A DNA stretch of 64,000 nt from Ruminococcus sp. GTDB lineage: Bacteria > Bacillota > Clostridia > Oscillospirales > Acutalibacteraceae. This document shows positions 25,992 through 35,012 of the stretch, one piece after another (within the stretch, counting starts at the first letter, position 1; every line of letters begins with the position of its first letter). The translations under genes were made by a program, and so were the position numbers. Below the pieces are notes generated by a model. That model was not told the origin of the DNA. It made no database searches and was given only the letters and a program-made list of their open reading frames with translations. The stretch lies in assembly GCA_004555265.1 (NCBI GenBank), contig SFIQ01000005.1, forward strand, positions 74,076 to 138,075, written 5' to 3'.

Positions 25992-26013
25992 TCTATGCGT
26001 GGGGGTGAACGAA

Positions 26014-26295
26014 ATGCGCAGGCAAAGAAAACAAACTGCAAAGCGTACGAACGGCGCACTTTCAGAACTTACCGAAAAAGCATCGCGCGATGTACCGTAT
26101 ATCGAAATGCTCGGCAACGGTGAGGCGGTGGTGGACGGCTGCAAGGGCGTGCTTGAATACACCGAGGACGGCATCGCGCTCAACGCCGGTGCGTGCGTTC
26201 TGCGGTTTACCGGGCGCAACCTGACCATTCGCGCCTATTCCGAAAGTCAAACCGAAATCCACGGCGACATTCAGTCGGTGGAGTTTACAAGGTAG
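26014..26295 (+). CDS. yqfC: YqfC/YabP family sporulation protein
   Basis: 93 residues from ATG 26014 (GGGGGTGA upstream). The core VPYIEMLGNGEAVVDGCKGVLEY and the C-terminal RFTGRNLTIRAYS are the YabP/YqfC pattern. In Bacillus yqfC-yqfD is a sigma-E operon needed for efficient sporulation. Here yqfD follows 15 bases later and phoH, ybeY, dgkA and era continue in the conserved clostridial order. Confidence 0.88.
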   Translation: MRRQRKQTAKRTNGALSELTEKASRDVPYIEMLGNGEAVVDGCKGVLEYTEDGIALNAGACVLRFTGRNLTIRAYSESQTEIHGDIQSVEFTR

Positions 26296-26310
26296 TGGGA
26301 GGAGAACGGC

Positions 26311-27483
26311 TTGCTGATTGTCAAATTTCTGCGCAGTCTGTTTGGCTATGTTTTGTTTACGGGGCACGGGGGCTTTCCCGAGCGCTTTTTGAATTTGTGC
26401 GTGAAATATCATATTCCGCTTTGGGATTTGCAAAGCCACGGCGAATCCTTTTCGGGCAAAACCTCTGCGCAGGCGTACAAACGCATTCGTCCCGTCGCTT
26501 ACCGCTCGGGTGTGCGCGTACGCATTGCCGAAAAACACGGCCTGCCGTTTTTCTCGGCACGCAACAAAAAACGTGTCGGTCTTTTGTGCGGCGTGGCGGT
26601 ATCCGCTTTGTTGATTGCGGTGCTTTCGGGGCATATTTGGACGATTGAAGTGACGGGCAACCGCGAAATTCCGTCTGAAACGATTTTGGAAATTACCGAA
26701 AACATGGGCTTGCGTATCGGCGTGCGCCGCAGTCGCATCAGTGGCGAAGTGTTGGCAGACGGACTGTTGGAAAATTTAGAAACACTTTCCTGGGCGGCGG
26801 TCAATATTGACAACTGCAAAGCGGTGATTGAGGTGCGCGAGGCGATAGAACAGCCCGAAATTCTCGACACCTTTACACCCTCCAACATAATTGCCGCCGA
26901 AGACGGCATACTAACCAAAATAGAGGTGTTTTCCGGCACGGCGGCACTGCCTGTGGGTTCGGCAGTGCTCAAAGGCGATTTGCTGATTTCCGGCGTGGTG
27001 CAAAATCTCGACAATTCCGAAACCTTAAAAGGCGCGCAGGGCAAGGTGTTTGCCCGTGTGGAACGCAATTTGCTGTTTGCAAGTCCCATAGAGCCGTTTT
27101 TGCGGTGCAGTGGTGTGCAAGAGCGCAAAACCTTGTTCTTTTTCGGCATCAAATTGCCGCTTGCACCCGCGCTCGGCGAAAACGCCTACCAAACCGCCGA
27201 ATATCTGTCGAACGGTGATACGGCGTTGCCCGTCGGGATTTTGTATGACCGCAAACCGGCGTTTGCTTCGGCGTTTTCCTTTGCAACGGAAACCGATTCC
27301 CTGCGCTATGCCGTCAAAAATTTTGCCGCCGCATATAAAGAGATTTGGCAGGAGAGCACCATTTTGGAAGAACGCGTGACCTTCACACAAGACAGCGGTG
27401 TCCCGTGCGTGCACGCTTTTATAACCTGTGAAAAAGAAATCGGGGTAAATCAGGAGATTTTTGTAGAAAAAATTAGTGACTAA
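26311..27483 (+). CDS. yqfD: Sporulation protein YqfD
   Basis: 390 residues from TTG 26311 after GGGAGGAG. A soluble N-part (FLRSLFGYVLFTGHGGFPERFLNL) is followed by one membrane segment near residues 88-110 and a long outer domain containing IWTIEVTGNREIPSETIL, a POTRA-like start. This is the YqfD layout; the family acts at the mother-cell/forespore interface. The C-terminal region (about residue 190 on) has the biotin/lipoyl-like AAEDGILTKIEVFSGTA segment typical of the family. Confidence 0.88.
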   Translation: MLIVKFLRSLFGYVLFTGHGGFPERFLNLCVKYHIPLWDLQSHGESFSGKTSAQAYKRIRPVAYRSGVRVRIAEKHGLPFFSARNKKRVGLLCGVAVSALLIAVLSGHIWTIEVTGNREIPSETILEITENMGLRIGVRRSRISGEVLADGLLENLETLSWAAVNIDNCKAVIEVREAIEQPEILDTFTPSNIIAAEDGILTKIEVFSGTAALPVGSAVLKGDLLISGVVQNLDNSETLKGAQGKVFARVERNLLFASPIEPFLRCSGVQERKTLFFFGIKLPLAPALGENAYQTAEYLSNGDTALPVGILYDRKPAFASAFSFATETDSLRYAVKNFAAAYKEIWQESTILEERVTFTQDSGVPCVHAFITCEKEIGVNQEIFVEKISD

Positions 27484-27546
27484 TCACAAAATCTGTGCTA
27501 TAATATATTAAATTTGAACAGAATTTTGTTGTGTGGGAGTGGTTCG

Positions 27547-28509
27547 TTGTTTGAACAGTTGATTAGTGTTGACCGTATGGAGCACGCGGTCAGCCTGTTC
27601 GGCAGTTTCGATGAGAATATTCGGCAGATTGAGCAGGAATTCCGCGTCAAGGTGTTAAGCCGCGGGTCGGATTTGAAAATCAGCGGCGAAGCGGACGATG
27701 TGCAAAAAGCCGTGCGTGCCGTGAACGGGCTGTTAATGCTCATCAACAAAGGCGAGGCGCTGTCCGAGCAAAATGTGCGCTATGTGCTCTCGCTTGTCAA
27801 TGAGGGCACGGAGGACAAGCTCTCGGGGCTTATCGGCGACTGCATTTGTATGACGGCAAAGGGCAAGCCCGTCAAGCCCAAAACCCTGGGGCAGAAAAAA
27901 TATGTTGAGGCAATCCGCCAAAATACCATCACCTTGGGCGCCGGTCCTGCGGGGACGGGCAAAACGTACTTGGCGGTCGCTATGGCGGTCACGGCGTTTC
28001 GTGCAAAAGAAGTCAACCGCATTATTTTAACCCGCCCCGCCGTGGAAGCAGGCGAAAAATTGGGCTTTTTGCCCGGTGATTTACAGCAAAAAGTGGACCC
28101 GTATCTGCGTCCGTTGTATGATGCGTTGTTTGATATGCTCGGTGCCGAGGCGTTCCAGCGCTATCAAGAGCGCGGCAGTATTGAGGTGGCTCCGCTTGCG
28201 TATATGCGCGGCAGAACACTTGACGACAGTTTTATTATTCTCGACGAAGCGCAGAACACCACCAAAGAGCAAATGAAAATGTTTTTAACGCGTTTAGGCT
28301 TTAACTCCAAAATGGTGGTCACGGGCGATATTACGCAAATTGACCTGCCCGACGGCAAAAAGTCGGGGCTGTTGCAAGCGATGAAAATTTTAAAGGATAT
28401 ACCCGACATTTCCATTTGTCGGTTTACCGAAAAAGATGTGGTGCGCCACAAATTGGTGCAGGATATTATCAAAGCATATGAAAAGAACGAGGAGGCAAAA
28501 CGCAAATGA
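27547..28509 (+). CDS. phoH: PhoH-family ATPase (YbeZ)
   Basis: Cytoplasmic P-loop ATPase, about 320 residues from TTG 27547 (GGGAG upstream; TTG 27514 is a longer alternative). An N-terminal KH-like region (FRVKVLSRGSDLKISGEADD) precedes the Walker A GPAGTGKTYLAVAMA, the FIILDEAQNTTKEQMKMFLTR Walker B region and VTGDITQIDLP. It partners with the endoribonuclease YbeY, whose gene overlaps its stop by 4 bases. A TATAAT at 27499-27504 suggests a local promoter, but no good minus-35 is seen. Confidence 0.95.
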   Translation: MFEQLISVDRMEHAVSLFGSFDENIRQIEQEFRVKVLSRGSDLKISGEADDVQKAVRAVNGLLMLINKGEALSEQNVRYVLSLVNEGTEDKLSGLIGDCICMTAKGKPVKPKTLGQKKYVEAIRQNTITLGAGPAGTGKTYLAVAMAVTAFRAKEVNRIILTRPAVEAGEKLGFLPGDLQQKVDPYLRPLYDALFDMLGAEAFQRYQERGSIEVAPLAYMRGRTLDDSFIILDEAQNTTKEQMKMFLTRLGFNSKMVVTGDITQIDLPDGKKSGLLQAMKILKDIPDISICRFTEKDVVRHKLVQDIIKAYEKNEEAKRK

Positions 28510-29012
28510 CCGATAAAATCAAAGTGATGATTGCCAACGACCAAAAAGAAGTCAAAATCCCCACGGGTGTGCGTATGCTCGTGCGCCGCTGCTGTCATGC
28601 GGTTTTGGTGCAGGAGAATTTTGAAGGTTCTGCCGAAATCAGCGTCACCTTTGTGGATGATGCAAGAATTCAGGAACTGAACAAACAGCACCGCAATATC
28701 GACAAGGCGACCGATGTGCTGTCTTTCCCGCTTGGCGAAAACGGCGTGTATGATATCAACCCCGAAACGGGCGCAAAAATGCTTGGGGATATTGTGATTT
28801 CGATGGAACGCGCTGTGGCGCAGGCGGAGGAATACGGCCACCCCTTACAGCGCGAGGTCGCGTTTTTGACCGTGCATTCTATGCTCCACCTTTTAGGCTA
28901 TGACCATGTGAACGGCGGTTTAGAAGCCGTACATATGCGCGAAAAGGAAGAAGCGGTTTTAACACAGTTGGGGTTAAAACGCAACGGCAGTTACTATTTT
29001 GACGGCGAATAA
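28506..29012 (+). CDS. ybeY: Endoribonuclease YbeY (16S rRNA maturation)
   Basis: Zinc-dependent RNase needed for 16S rRNA 3'-end processing and ribosome quality control. It carries the diagnostic HSMLHLLGYDH (HxxxHxxGxDH) zinc motif, and KATDVLSFPLGE. Length 168 residues. ATGA overlap with phoH and 6-base gap to the kinase gene indicate one transcript. Confidence 0.96.
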   Translation: MTDKIKVMIANDQKEVKIPTGVRMLVRRCCHAVLVQENFEGSAEISVTFVDDARIQELNKQHRNIDKATDVLSFPLGENGVYDINPETGAKMLGDIVISMERAVAQAEEYGHPLQREVAFLTVHSMLHLLGYDHVNGGLEAVHMREKEEAVLTQLGLKRNGSYYFDGE

Positions 29013-29018
29013 AGTGCT

Positions 29019-29519
29019 ATGAAAAGTTTAGTGAAAAGTTTCGGCTATGCCTTTCGCGGTATATGGTATGCCCTCAAATATGAGCGTAATATGCGCATCC
29101 ATTTCACCTGTATGGTGTATATGTATACCTTTTTAGCGGTGTATGACTTTTTTACGGTGACGCGCACGCAGTTTGCTGTTTTGTTTTTGGCGAATGCGCT
29201 GGTTGTGGCGCTGGAACTTGTCAATACCGCTGTGGAGCGCACCGTGGATTTGGCAAGCGAACAACATACCGAAAAAGGAAAAATCGCCAAGGATACCGCC
29301 GCGGGTGCGGTGTTGGTCGCCGCGCTTTTCTCGGTATGCGTCGGCGTTTCGATTTTGGGGCAAAAAGCGGCGTTTATTTCGCTGTTTCGGTATTATTGCG
29401 ACAAACCGTATATGCTTCTTGTATTTTTGCTGTCCGTGGTGCTCGCCACCGTGTTCATTTTTAAGGGCTTCGGGAAAAACAGCACGCAGGACAACAGCAC
29501 AACACCTCGAAAGGATTAA
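29019..29519 (+). CDS. dgkA: Undecaprenol/diacylglycerol kinase family protein
   Basis: Small integral-membrane kinase; in Gram-positive bacteria this family phosphorylates undecaprenol to recycle the lipid carrier used by MraY. The signature ALELVNTAVERTVDL and the N-terminal SFGYAFRGIWYALKYERNMRIH are clear. At 166 residues it is longer than the common 120-130, with an extra hydrophobic segment near the C-terminus (MLLVFLLSVVLATVFIF). Position between ybeY and era is conserved. Confidence 0.92.
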   Translation: MKSLVKSFGYAFRGIWYALKYERNMRIHFTCMVYMYTFLAVYDFFTVTRTQFAVLFLANALVVALELVNTAVERTVDLASEQHTEKGKIAKDTAAGAVLVAALFSVCVGVSILGQKAAFISLFRYYCDKPYMLLVFLLSVVLATVFIFKGFGKNSTQDNSTTPRKD

Positions 29520-29524
29520 TTTGT

Positions 29525-30427
29525 ATGCAACCTCCCAAAACCGCGTTTATTGCGATTGTCGGCAAAGCAAATGTCGGCAAATCTTCGATTTTAAACCGCC
29601 TGCTGGGCAGTAAAATTGCGATTGTGTCGAGCAAGCCGCAAACCACGCGTACGCGCATTATGGGCGTGCGCACGACGGAGGACAATGTGCAGTTGGTTTT
29701 TACTGACACACCGGGTTTTCACCGTCCGCGCACCAAATTAGGCGAAAAAATGGTACAAGCCGTGTCCGACAGCATTGCCGGCGTGGACGCGTGCCTGTTT
29801 GTTGCCGAGGCGCTCGATAAAGAATGTAACGAAGCGGAACTCGAATTGCTCAAAAAAATCAAAAAAGCCAAAATCCCGACGCTGTTGGCGGTCAATAAAA
29901 TCGACACCGTTAAAGACAAAACCGATTTGATGGCGCGCATTGCGTATCTTTCAAGCCTGCTGGATTTTGAAGCGGTGATACCCGTTTCCGCCGCCGACGG
30001 CAACGGTATGGATATATTGCTTGATGAACTCAAAAAACAAGCGTTTGAAAGCGAGCACTTTTTCCCCGACGACACCTTAACCGACCAGCCCGAACGGGTG
30101 CTCGCTTCTGAGATGATACGCGAAAAAATGCTCAGGCTTTTGGACAAAGAAATTCCTCACGGCGCGGCGGTTTCGATTGAAAAAATGCGCGAACGCGAGG
30201 ACGGCTCGGGGATTGTGGACATTGACGCGACAATCTACTGTGAACGCGAAACGCACAAGGGCATTATCATCGGCAAGGGCGGCAAAATGCTTAAAAAAAT
30301 CTCGACCTTTGCGCGGCAGGATATGGAACGCTTTTTTGACTGCAAGGTGAATTTGCAGGTGTGGGTAAAGGTGAAAGAGGATTGGCGCAACCGTGAGGGG
30401 CTCATTCACAATTTTGGATTGGATTGA
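29525..30427 (+). CDS. era: GTPase Era
   Basis: Ribosome-assembly GTPase that binds the 3' end of 16S rRNA. G1 GKANVGKSS, the RTRIMGV switch, G3 DTPGFHRP, G4 NKID and G5 SAADG are present; the C-terminal KH domain shows ETHKGIIIGKGGKMLKKI. Length 300 residues is standard. Starts 5 bases after the kinase gene stop. Confidence 0.97.
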   Translation: MQPPKTAFIAIVGKANVGKSSILNRLLGSKIAIVSSKPQTTRTRIMGVRTTEDNVQLVFTDTPGFHRPRTKLGEKMVQAVSDSIAGVDACLFVAEALDKECNEAELELLKKIKKAKIPTLLAVNKIDTVKDKTDLMARIAYLSSLLDFEAVIPVSAADGNGMDILLDELKKQAFESEHFFPDDTLTDQPERVLASEMIREKMLRLLDKEIPHGAAVSIEKMREREDGSGIVDIDATIYCERETHKGIIIGKGGKMLKKISTFARQDMERFFDCKVNLQVWVKVKEDWRNREGLIHNFGLD

Positions 30428-30492
30428 CAGGTATTTCACCGCTTTTTAAGGCTATGGTAACTGTATAAAGCCTTTTGAAAGCGGTGAATATT

Positions 30493-30654
30493 TTGGAGAA
30501 AACTTATTGGGATATTTTTATACACAGCGGCAGTGTGCAGGACTATTTGGCGTATTGCGCGAACAAACAAGATTTGCAAAATGCCGTAAATGAGGTAAAA
30601 CCCTATGACCTTCAAAACCAAGGGACTGATACTCAAAGAACAGAGCGTCGGTGA
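30493..30654 (+). CDS. Small YqzL-like protein
   Basis: A 53-codon frame from TTG 30493 (GGTGA 5 bases upstream; GTG 30484 also in frame). The start, MEKTYWDIFIHSGSVQDYLAY, fits the YqzL pattern (aromatic-x-x-F-x-x-[TS]G-x-x-x-x-Y) found between era and recO in many Firmicutes. The function of YqzL is unknown. The frame runs 50 bases into recO; only the first 30 or so residues look conserved. Confidence 0.6.
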   Translation: MEKTYWDIFIHSGSVQDYLAYCANKQDLQNAVNEVKPYDLQNQGTDTQRTERR

Positions 30655-31351
30655 ACGCGACAAACTGATTACAGTGCTCACCGAAGAACGCGGCACTTTG
30701 CGCGCGTTTGTGCGCGGCGGCAAAGCCGTAAAAAGCAAAAAGGGCACGGCAACGGGCAAATTCTGCTATGCCGCGCTGACGCTTACCGAAACAAAGGACA
30801 GTTTCGTTGTGGACGAGGCAGCGCCTATCGAACTGTTTTTTAAACTGCGGGAAAGCATCGACAAGCTGGCGCTTGCAGAATACTTTTTAGAACTCGGGTT
30901 TGCCTTTTCGCCCGAAGCGGAAAACGCCAAAGACAATTTAAAAGTCATTTTAAATTCGTTGTACTTTTTGTGCAACGATACATACAAACCAAAGCAGTTA
31001 AAAGCGATTACCGAACTGCGGCTGTTGACGCTTGCGGGCTATGCACCGAATTTGGTTGCGTGCGAGCATTGCGGTGCCTTTGAAACCGATACGATGTATT
31101 TTGATATGCAAGAGGGGCTGTTGTACTGTGAAAATTGCGCCCCCGCTACCGCACCGTTTTGCTTGCCGTTGGGAATTGTCAACGCGATGCGGCATATTGT
31201 GTTTTCGGAAAATAAAGGGCTTTATGCCTTTCAAATGGACGAAGGCTTGTTAGACGAGCTTTCCTATATCACCGAAACCTATCTGCTCCGCAAAACCGAG
31301 CGCAAATTTAAGACACTCGATTTTTACAATTCCGTGCAGGCCATTGGTTGA
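30605..31351 (+). CDS. recO: DNA repair protein RecO
   Basis: Recombination mediator that loads RecA with RecR. The N-terminal OB domain (KTKGLILKEQSVGERDKLITVL) and a four-cysteine zinc site (CEHCGAF...LYCENCA) are typical. Length 248 residues. It closes the conserved yqfC-to-recO run. Confidence 0.94.
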   Translation: MTFKTKGLILKEQSVGERDKLITVLTEERGTLRAFVRGGKAVKSKKGTATGKFCYAALTLTETKDSFVVDEAAPIELFFKLRESIDKLALAEYFLELGFAFSPEAENAKDNLKVILNSLYFLCNDTYKPKQLKAITELRLLTLAGYAPNLVACEHCGAFETDTMYFDMQEGLLYCENCAPATAPFCLPLGIVNAMRHIVFSENKGLYAFQMDEGLLDELSYITETYLLRKTERKFKTLDFYNSVQAIG

Positions 31352-31786
31352 ACGATACCCCCTTCCCATTAAAATTGGGGTTTGTGGGGGGATTAACGGA
31401 ACGGGCAAACTGTAATGCGAGCGTAGGGGTCGGCGTCTCGACGCCCCGTTTGTAGGGGCGGGTTTCCACGCCCGCCCGTGCATTTGATGTGACTTTGCGG
31501 AACGACACTTAGGTCGTTCCCTACGAATCGTAGGGGCGAACTGTGTTCGCCCGCGTAATTTGATATAATTTTACGGAACGTTCAAGACCGTTCCCTACAC
31601 ACACAAAATACAATTTACAGGGTAGGGCGGGGGCTTGCCCCCGCCGCGGGGTTTGAGGTGAATTAACGGCGGGAGCAAGCCCCCGCCCTACCCTAATCCT
31701 GTATTTCGTTCGTTCCAAAAACACCCCCACAAACCCCACTTTGCCCTTCCAAACAAACCAAACAATCTCAAATCCCGCACCCCAAT
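31352..31786. repeat. Cluster of palindromic GC-rich intergenic repeats
   Basis: No gene. Several short palindromic units follow each other, each beginning with or ending in a TAGGG/CCCTA motif: one around GTAGGGGCGGG near 31451, one around GTTCCCTACGAATCGTAGGG near 31515, one around ACGGAACG near 31573, and a long pair GGTAGGGCGGGGGC (31621) / GCCCCCGCCCTACC (31678). The same units recur at 55.96-56.55 kb. They resemble mobile REP-type sequences. Confidence 0.75.
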
Positions 31787-31813
31787 AAAAAATCCCCCTC
31801 TTTTGAGGGGGAT
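31787..31813 (-). terminator. Intrinsic terminator of the GPH symporter gene
   Basis: Leftward: perfect 9-bp stem (31813-31805 with 31800-31792), loop of four A, then TTTTTA. Confidence 0.88.
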
Positions 31814-31838
31814 GTGCTTTTTATGTTTTGCTCCCGAA

Positions 31839-33425
31839 TTATTCTTCGGTGTTTGTCGGTGCGTTTTCGGCATTCACTTTCTGCACTGCCTCTAAACGGC
31901 GCTCCTCCAAATCTTTGAGCATTTGTTCTTTAAATTTGCCGTGGACATTGAAGAAAATCAAAGAAATACCGTACAGGAAACGCGCCAGAGAAGGCATAAC
32001 GCAGAAGATAAACCAGAACCCGCGCAAAATGCCGCTGTCGGTTTCGCGCACCACATTGCCGAACACATCTTTGTGCGCGGTGTAGCCGATAAGCGAAATT
32101 ACAACGCCGGACAACAGCCCGTTAATCGCGTTAGCCGCTTTTTGGAAATAGCCCGAAACGGTGGCAATCAGCGCTTCGTTGCGCACGCCGTATTTCCATT
32201 CGCCGTAGTCGTACACATCGCCCTGCAAAATCGTGCCGACCACATTGATAACGGAGTTCGGCAGACCGCAGATGGTCAGCATAATGGTCATATACACAAG
32301 GTTGACCACAATGCCCTCAGGGGTATCCCAAGTCAGGTTTTCATTTAACCGTGCAAACGGCTGATAGCCGAGAAGGAACATAGTGAGGTATGCCGCACCG
32401 CCGAACAACCCTGCATAAATGCCTAAGTTTCTCGCGCCGAATTTTCGAATCATTTTCGGCACCAAAGGCGTAATAATGTAACTCGGCATACCGGTGAAAA
32501 TACTTGCAATCGAGGAGTAGGACAACGCGCCGGCATTGTGCATCCAGAAGAATTTTTCATTGGAAGCGCCGATTCCCTTAAAGCCGTTTAAGAAGTAATT
32601 CAACTGCAATACCAACATCGGACGGTTTTTAAAGGCAATTTTAAAGGATTGCAGAACACTGACCTCTTTCATTTGCTCACGCGAAGCCAGCGGCACGCGC
32701 TCACGCATGACGAAAAAGCCGTAAATCGCCGTTGCGGCGGAAATGATAACCATAATGACTGCGTAGCCCGAATACACATCCTGCATACCGACTGCGTTGT
32801 GGGTTTGGCGCGGCAAAAGGTCAATGAAAAAGGGAAGAAGCCCCGGCAGTAATTGCCCGAACAGCTCCATAAACTTTTGTGCGGCGAGTAAGTTGTTGCG
32901 CTCATTGACATTCGGCGTAATATCAAACGGCATAATTTGCCAAACGCCGAAATAACTCATACCGAGGTTGTGCGCGAAAATCGCAATGACCGCCCAAACG
33001 ATTTTGGATGTGGTGGTCGCAAGGAACGAAGGCGTTGTGAACAACATGACGATTGCAACTGCCCAAATCGGCGTCGCAATCATCAAATACGGCCGCAGCT
33101 TGCCCCAACGGGTTCGCGTGCGGTCAATGATAACGCCCGAAAGCGAGTCGTCCAACGCGTCGTACAGCATTTCCAAAAACATAATCACGCCGTATGCCTT
33201 ACCGGAAATGCCGAGGAAGCTAATCATAAAGAACTGACGGTTGCCGTTGACAAACTCGTTCAAATTCTTTTGCCCGAACGCCGTCAGTAAATAGGCGAAC
33301 ATTTCACGCGGGCGCAAATACCGCCGATTTTGCGAAGAGACCTTTTTTTCGACTTGTTCGACTTCGGATTCCGCAATTTCCGTCGCGGTAACGGTTGTGT
33401 TTTCAGCCAAAACATCACTTCCCAT
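31839..33425 (-). CDS. GPH-family sugar:cation symporter (MFS)
   Basis: 528-residue membrane transporter with about 12 helices. The segment MLYDALDDSLSGVIIDRTRTRWGKLRPYL is the glycoside-pentoside-hexuronide (MelB-like) signature (key part DDSLSGVIIDRTRTRWGKLR), and GDVYDYGEWKYGVRNEA is a second family hallmark. It should import a glycoside with Na+ or H+. The N-terminal 40 residues are acidic and cytoplasmic. The GH38 mannosidase and GH2 galactosidase lie several kilobases away, so the substrate cannot be fixed. ATG 33425; no clear promoter seen upstream. Confidence 0.9.
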   Translation of the reverse strand: MGSDVLAENTTVTATEIAESEVEQVEKKVSSQNRRYLRPREMFAYLLTAFGQKNLNEFVNGNRQFFMISFLGISGKAYGVIMFLEMLYDALDDSLSGVIIDRTRTRWGKLRPYLMIATPIWAVAIVMLFTTPSFLATTTSKIVWAVIAIFAHNLGMSYFGVWQIMPFDITPNVNERNNLLAAQKFMELFGQLLPGLLPFFIDLLPRQTHNAVGMQDVYSGYAVIMVIISAATAIYGFFVMRERVPLASREQMKEVSVLQSFKIAFKNRPMLVLQLNYFLNGFKGIGASNEKFFWMHNAGALSYSSIASIFTGMPSYIITPLVPKMIRKFGARNLGIYAGLFGGAAYLTMFLLGYQPFARLNENLTWDTPEGIVVNLVYMTIMLTICGLPNSVINVVGTILQGDVYDYGEWKYGVRNEALIATVSGYFQKAANAINGLLSGVVISLIGYTAHKDVFGNVVRETDSGILRGFWFIFCVMPSLARFLYGISLIFFNVHGKFKEQMLKDLEERRLEAVQKVNAENAPTNTEE

Positions 33426-33526
33426 TTTTCAACAAAAATCATGCATTGTAAAATATATGTTATATAGTATCATACTCTTCGGGTGCTTGCAAGCAAAACC
33501 CGTAGGCGCGGCAGTACAAAATTCCC

Positions 33527-33970
33527 TTAATTTTTTGTGTATTTTTTCGACTGTGCCACTGCCAAAGCGTCACACCGCTCATTTTCGGGGTGCCCCGCGT
33601 GCCCTTTGAGCCAAATGATTTCCACCTCGTGGGTGTGGTAAAGGTCTAACAGCTCCGCCCACAAATCGGGATTTAAGGCGGGCTTGCCGTCTTTTTTTTT
33701 CCAGCCGCGTGCTTTCCAGGATTCCGCCCAACCGAGCGAAAGGGAGTCCGCCACATATTTCGAGTCGGTATACAGCGTCACCTTGCATGGGTATTTCAGC
33801 GCTTTTAAGCCTTCAATGACCGCCGTCAACTCCATTTTGTTATTGGTGGTGTTTCCGTCGCCGCCCGAAAGCTCTTTTTCTTTTCCCTGACAGCGCAAAA
33901 TCGCACCCCAACCGCCGGGACCGGGGTTGCCCGAACATGCGCCGTCCGTAAACAATTCTACTTCCGTCAT
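33527..33970 (-). CDS. rnhA: Ribonuclease HI
   Basis: 147-residue enzyme that cuts RNA in RNA-DNA hybrids. All catalytic residues are present: Asp9 in FTDGACSGNPGPGGW, Glu47 in NNKMELTA, Asp69 in YTDSKYV and Asp134, plus His124 in KGHAGHPEN. It sits 9 bases downstream of the HAD phosphatase gene on the same strand, so they are probably co-transcribed. Confidence 0.96.
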   Translation of the reverse strand: MTEVELFTDGACSGNPGPGGWGAILRCQGKEKELSGGDGNTTNNKMELTAVIEGLKALKYPCKVTLYTDSKYVADSLSLGWAESWKARGWKKKDGKPALNPDLWAELLDLYHTHEVEIIWLKGHAGHPENERCDALAVAQSKKYTKN

Positions 33971-33979
33971 ACGCTCTCC

Positions 33980-34765
33980 TTACAAAACTTCTGCAAATGC
34001 TTGCAGCGAGTCGCAAACCAGCGTGGCGCGAATATCGCTTTTTTTGTAAGCGTCGCGGTCGGTTACGCCCGTCAGTACCAACACCGAGGGGATGTTGTGC
34101 TTTTGCCCGATTAAAATATCCGTTTCCAAACGGTCGCCGATAAAGCAAAGCTCGTCCGGCGCACAGCCGAGGCGATTGGTGAGATATTCAACCGTGTAGC
34201 GGTGCGGCTTGCCCATCACAAGCGGTTCTTTGCCTGTCGAAGCCTTCACAAGCGCCATCATCGAGCCCGTATCGGGCATAAACCCGTCTGCTGTCGGGCA
34301 GTTGAAATCGGGATGCGTCGCAATATATTCTGCGCCATTTGCAATGTAACGGCACGCGTCCCACAATTTTTGATAGGTGAGGGTGGTGTCAAACCCCAAC
34401 ACCACAATATCGGGATTTTCTTTGACCAGCGGCACGCCCGCCGCCTCGAAATCCGCGGTCAGCCGTTCGTTGCCGAGCAGATATACCGTCTTGCCTTTGC
34501 GGTTGCGATTTAAAAAATCCGCAGTCACATGGGAAGAAATAATGATTTTTTCGGGCGGTACTTCGCACCCCATTTTGGCGAGTTTTTGTCGGCAAACTTC
34601 GACATTGTTTGAGGAATTGTTGGTGAAAAAGAAAAAGTCCTTTCCCAACTGCTTTACCCGCGCCAAAAAATCCAACGCACCGTCAATCAAATTGCCGTCG
34701 AGGTAAAAAGTACCGTCCATATCAATAATGAAATATTTGGTTTTTGAAAAAGCAGCGTTTTGCAT
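33980..34765 (-). CDS. HAD-IIA family phosphatase (NagD/AraL-like)
   Basis: 261 residues with FIIDMDGTFYLDG (motif I, DxDGT), FFFTNNSSN (motif II), a C2-type cap and CFIGDRLETDILIG (motif IV). The family hydrolyses small phosphate esters (sugar phosphates, p-nitrophenyl phosphate); physiological substrate unknown. ATG 34765 follows AGGAGTG. Confidence 0.92.
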   Translation of the reverse strand: MQNAAFSKTKYFIIDMDGTFYLDGNLIDGALDFLARVKQLGKDFFFFTNNSSNNVEVCRQKLAKMGCEVPPEKIIISSHVTADFLNRNRKGKTVYLLGNERLTADFEAAGVPLVKENPDIVVLGFDTTLTYQKLWDACRYIANGAEYIATHPDFNCPTADGFMPDTGSMMALVKASTGKEPLVMGKPHRYTVEYLTNRLGCAPDELCFIGDRLETDILIGQKHNIPSVLVLTGVTDRDAYKKSDIRATLVCDSLQAFAEVL

Positions 34766-34811
34766 AGTGCACTCCTAAAAACAGAATATACAACAGTATA
34801 GCATATTTTGC

Positions 34812-34841
34812 AAAAAAAGAAAAGCGCCCGCAGGCACTTTT
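34812..34841 (-). terminator. Intrinsic terminator serving the 35.0-35.9 kb gene
   Basis: Leftward: AAAAGTGCC / GGCGCTTTT stem (one mismatch) with loop TGCG, then CTTTTTTT. It is separated from the gene it should serve by the MITE-like element. Confidence 0.75.
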
Positions 34842-34862
34842 CAAACAAGCAGTTTATGCGCT

Positions 34863-35012
34863 TAGGGTAACGGAAATAATCCGAACCACGGTTTATCGCG
34901 GCGGATTTGCCCTTACTCTTCGTTAAAATACTCGTTAATCCGAAAGGATTCACTGCGTTTTATCGCTTTAATACTGCATTTTTGACGGGTTCGGATGATT
35001 ACCGTTACCCTA
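34863..35012. mobile_element. 146-bp MITE-like element with 23-bp inverted repeats and TA duplication
   Basis: Terminal inverted repeats 34865-34887 and 34988-35010 (GGGTAACGG...) match at 21 of 23 positions and are flanked by TA on both sides (34863-34864, 35011-35012), as in Tc1/mariner-IS630-type elements. No transposase inside; the 100-bp interior is AT-rich. The right end forms the stop codon of the neighbouring minus-strand gene. Confidence 0.75.

Noticed and set aside
25975..26013. Longer N-terminus of YqfC
   Set aside because: Would begin within the putative promoter; ATG 26014 has a good ribosome site and fits the family length.
24899..26059. 386-codon minus frame overlapping ylbJ
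   Set aside because: Different frame over the same DNA; Arg/Cys/His-rich without membrane helices, whereas the ylbJ frame matches a family.
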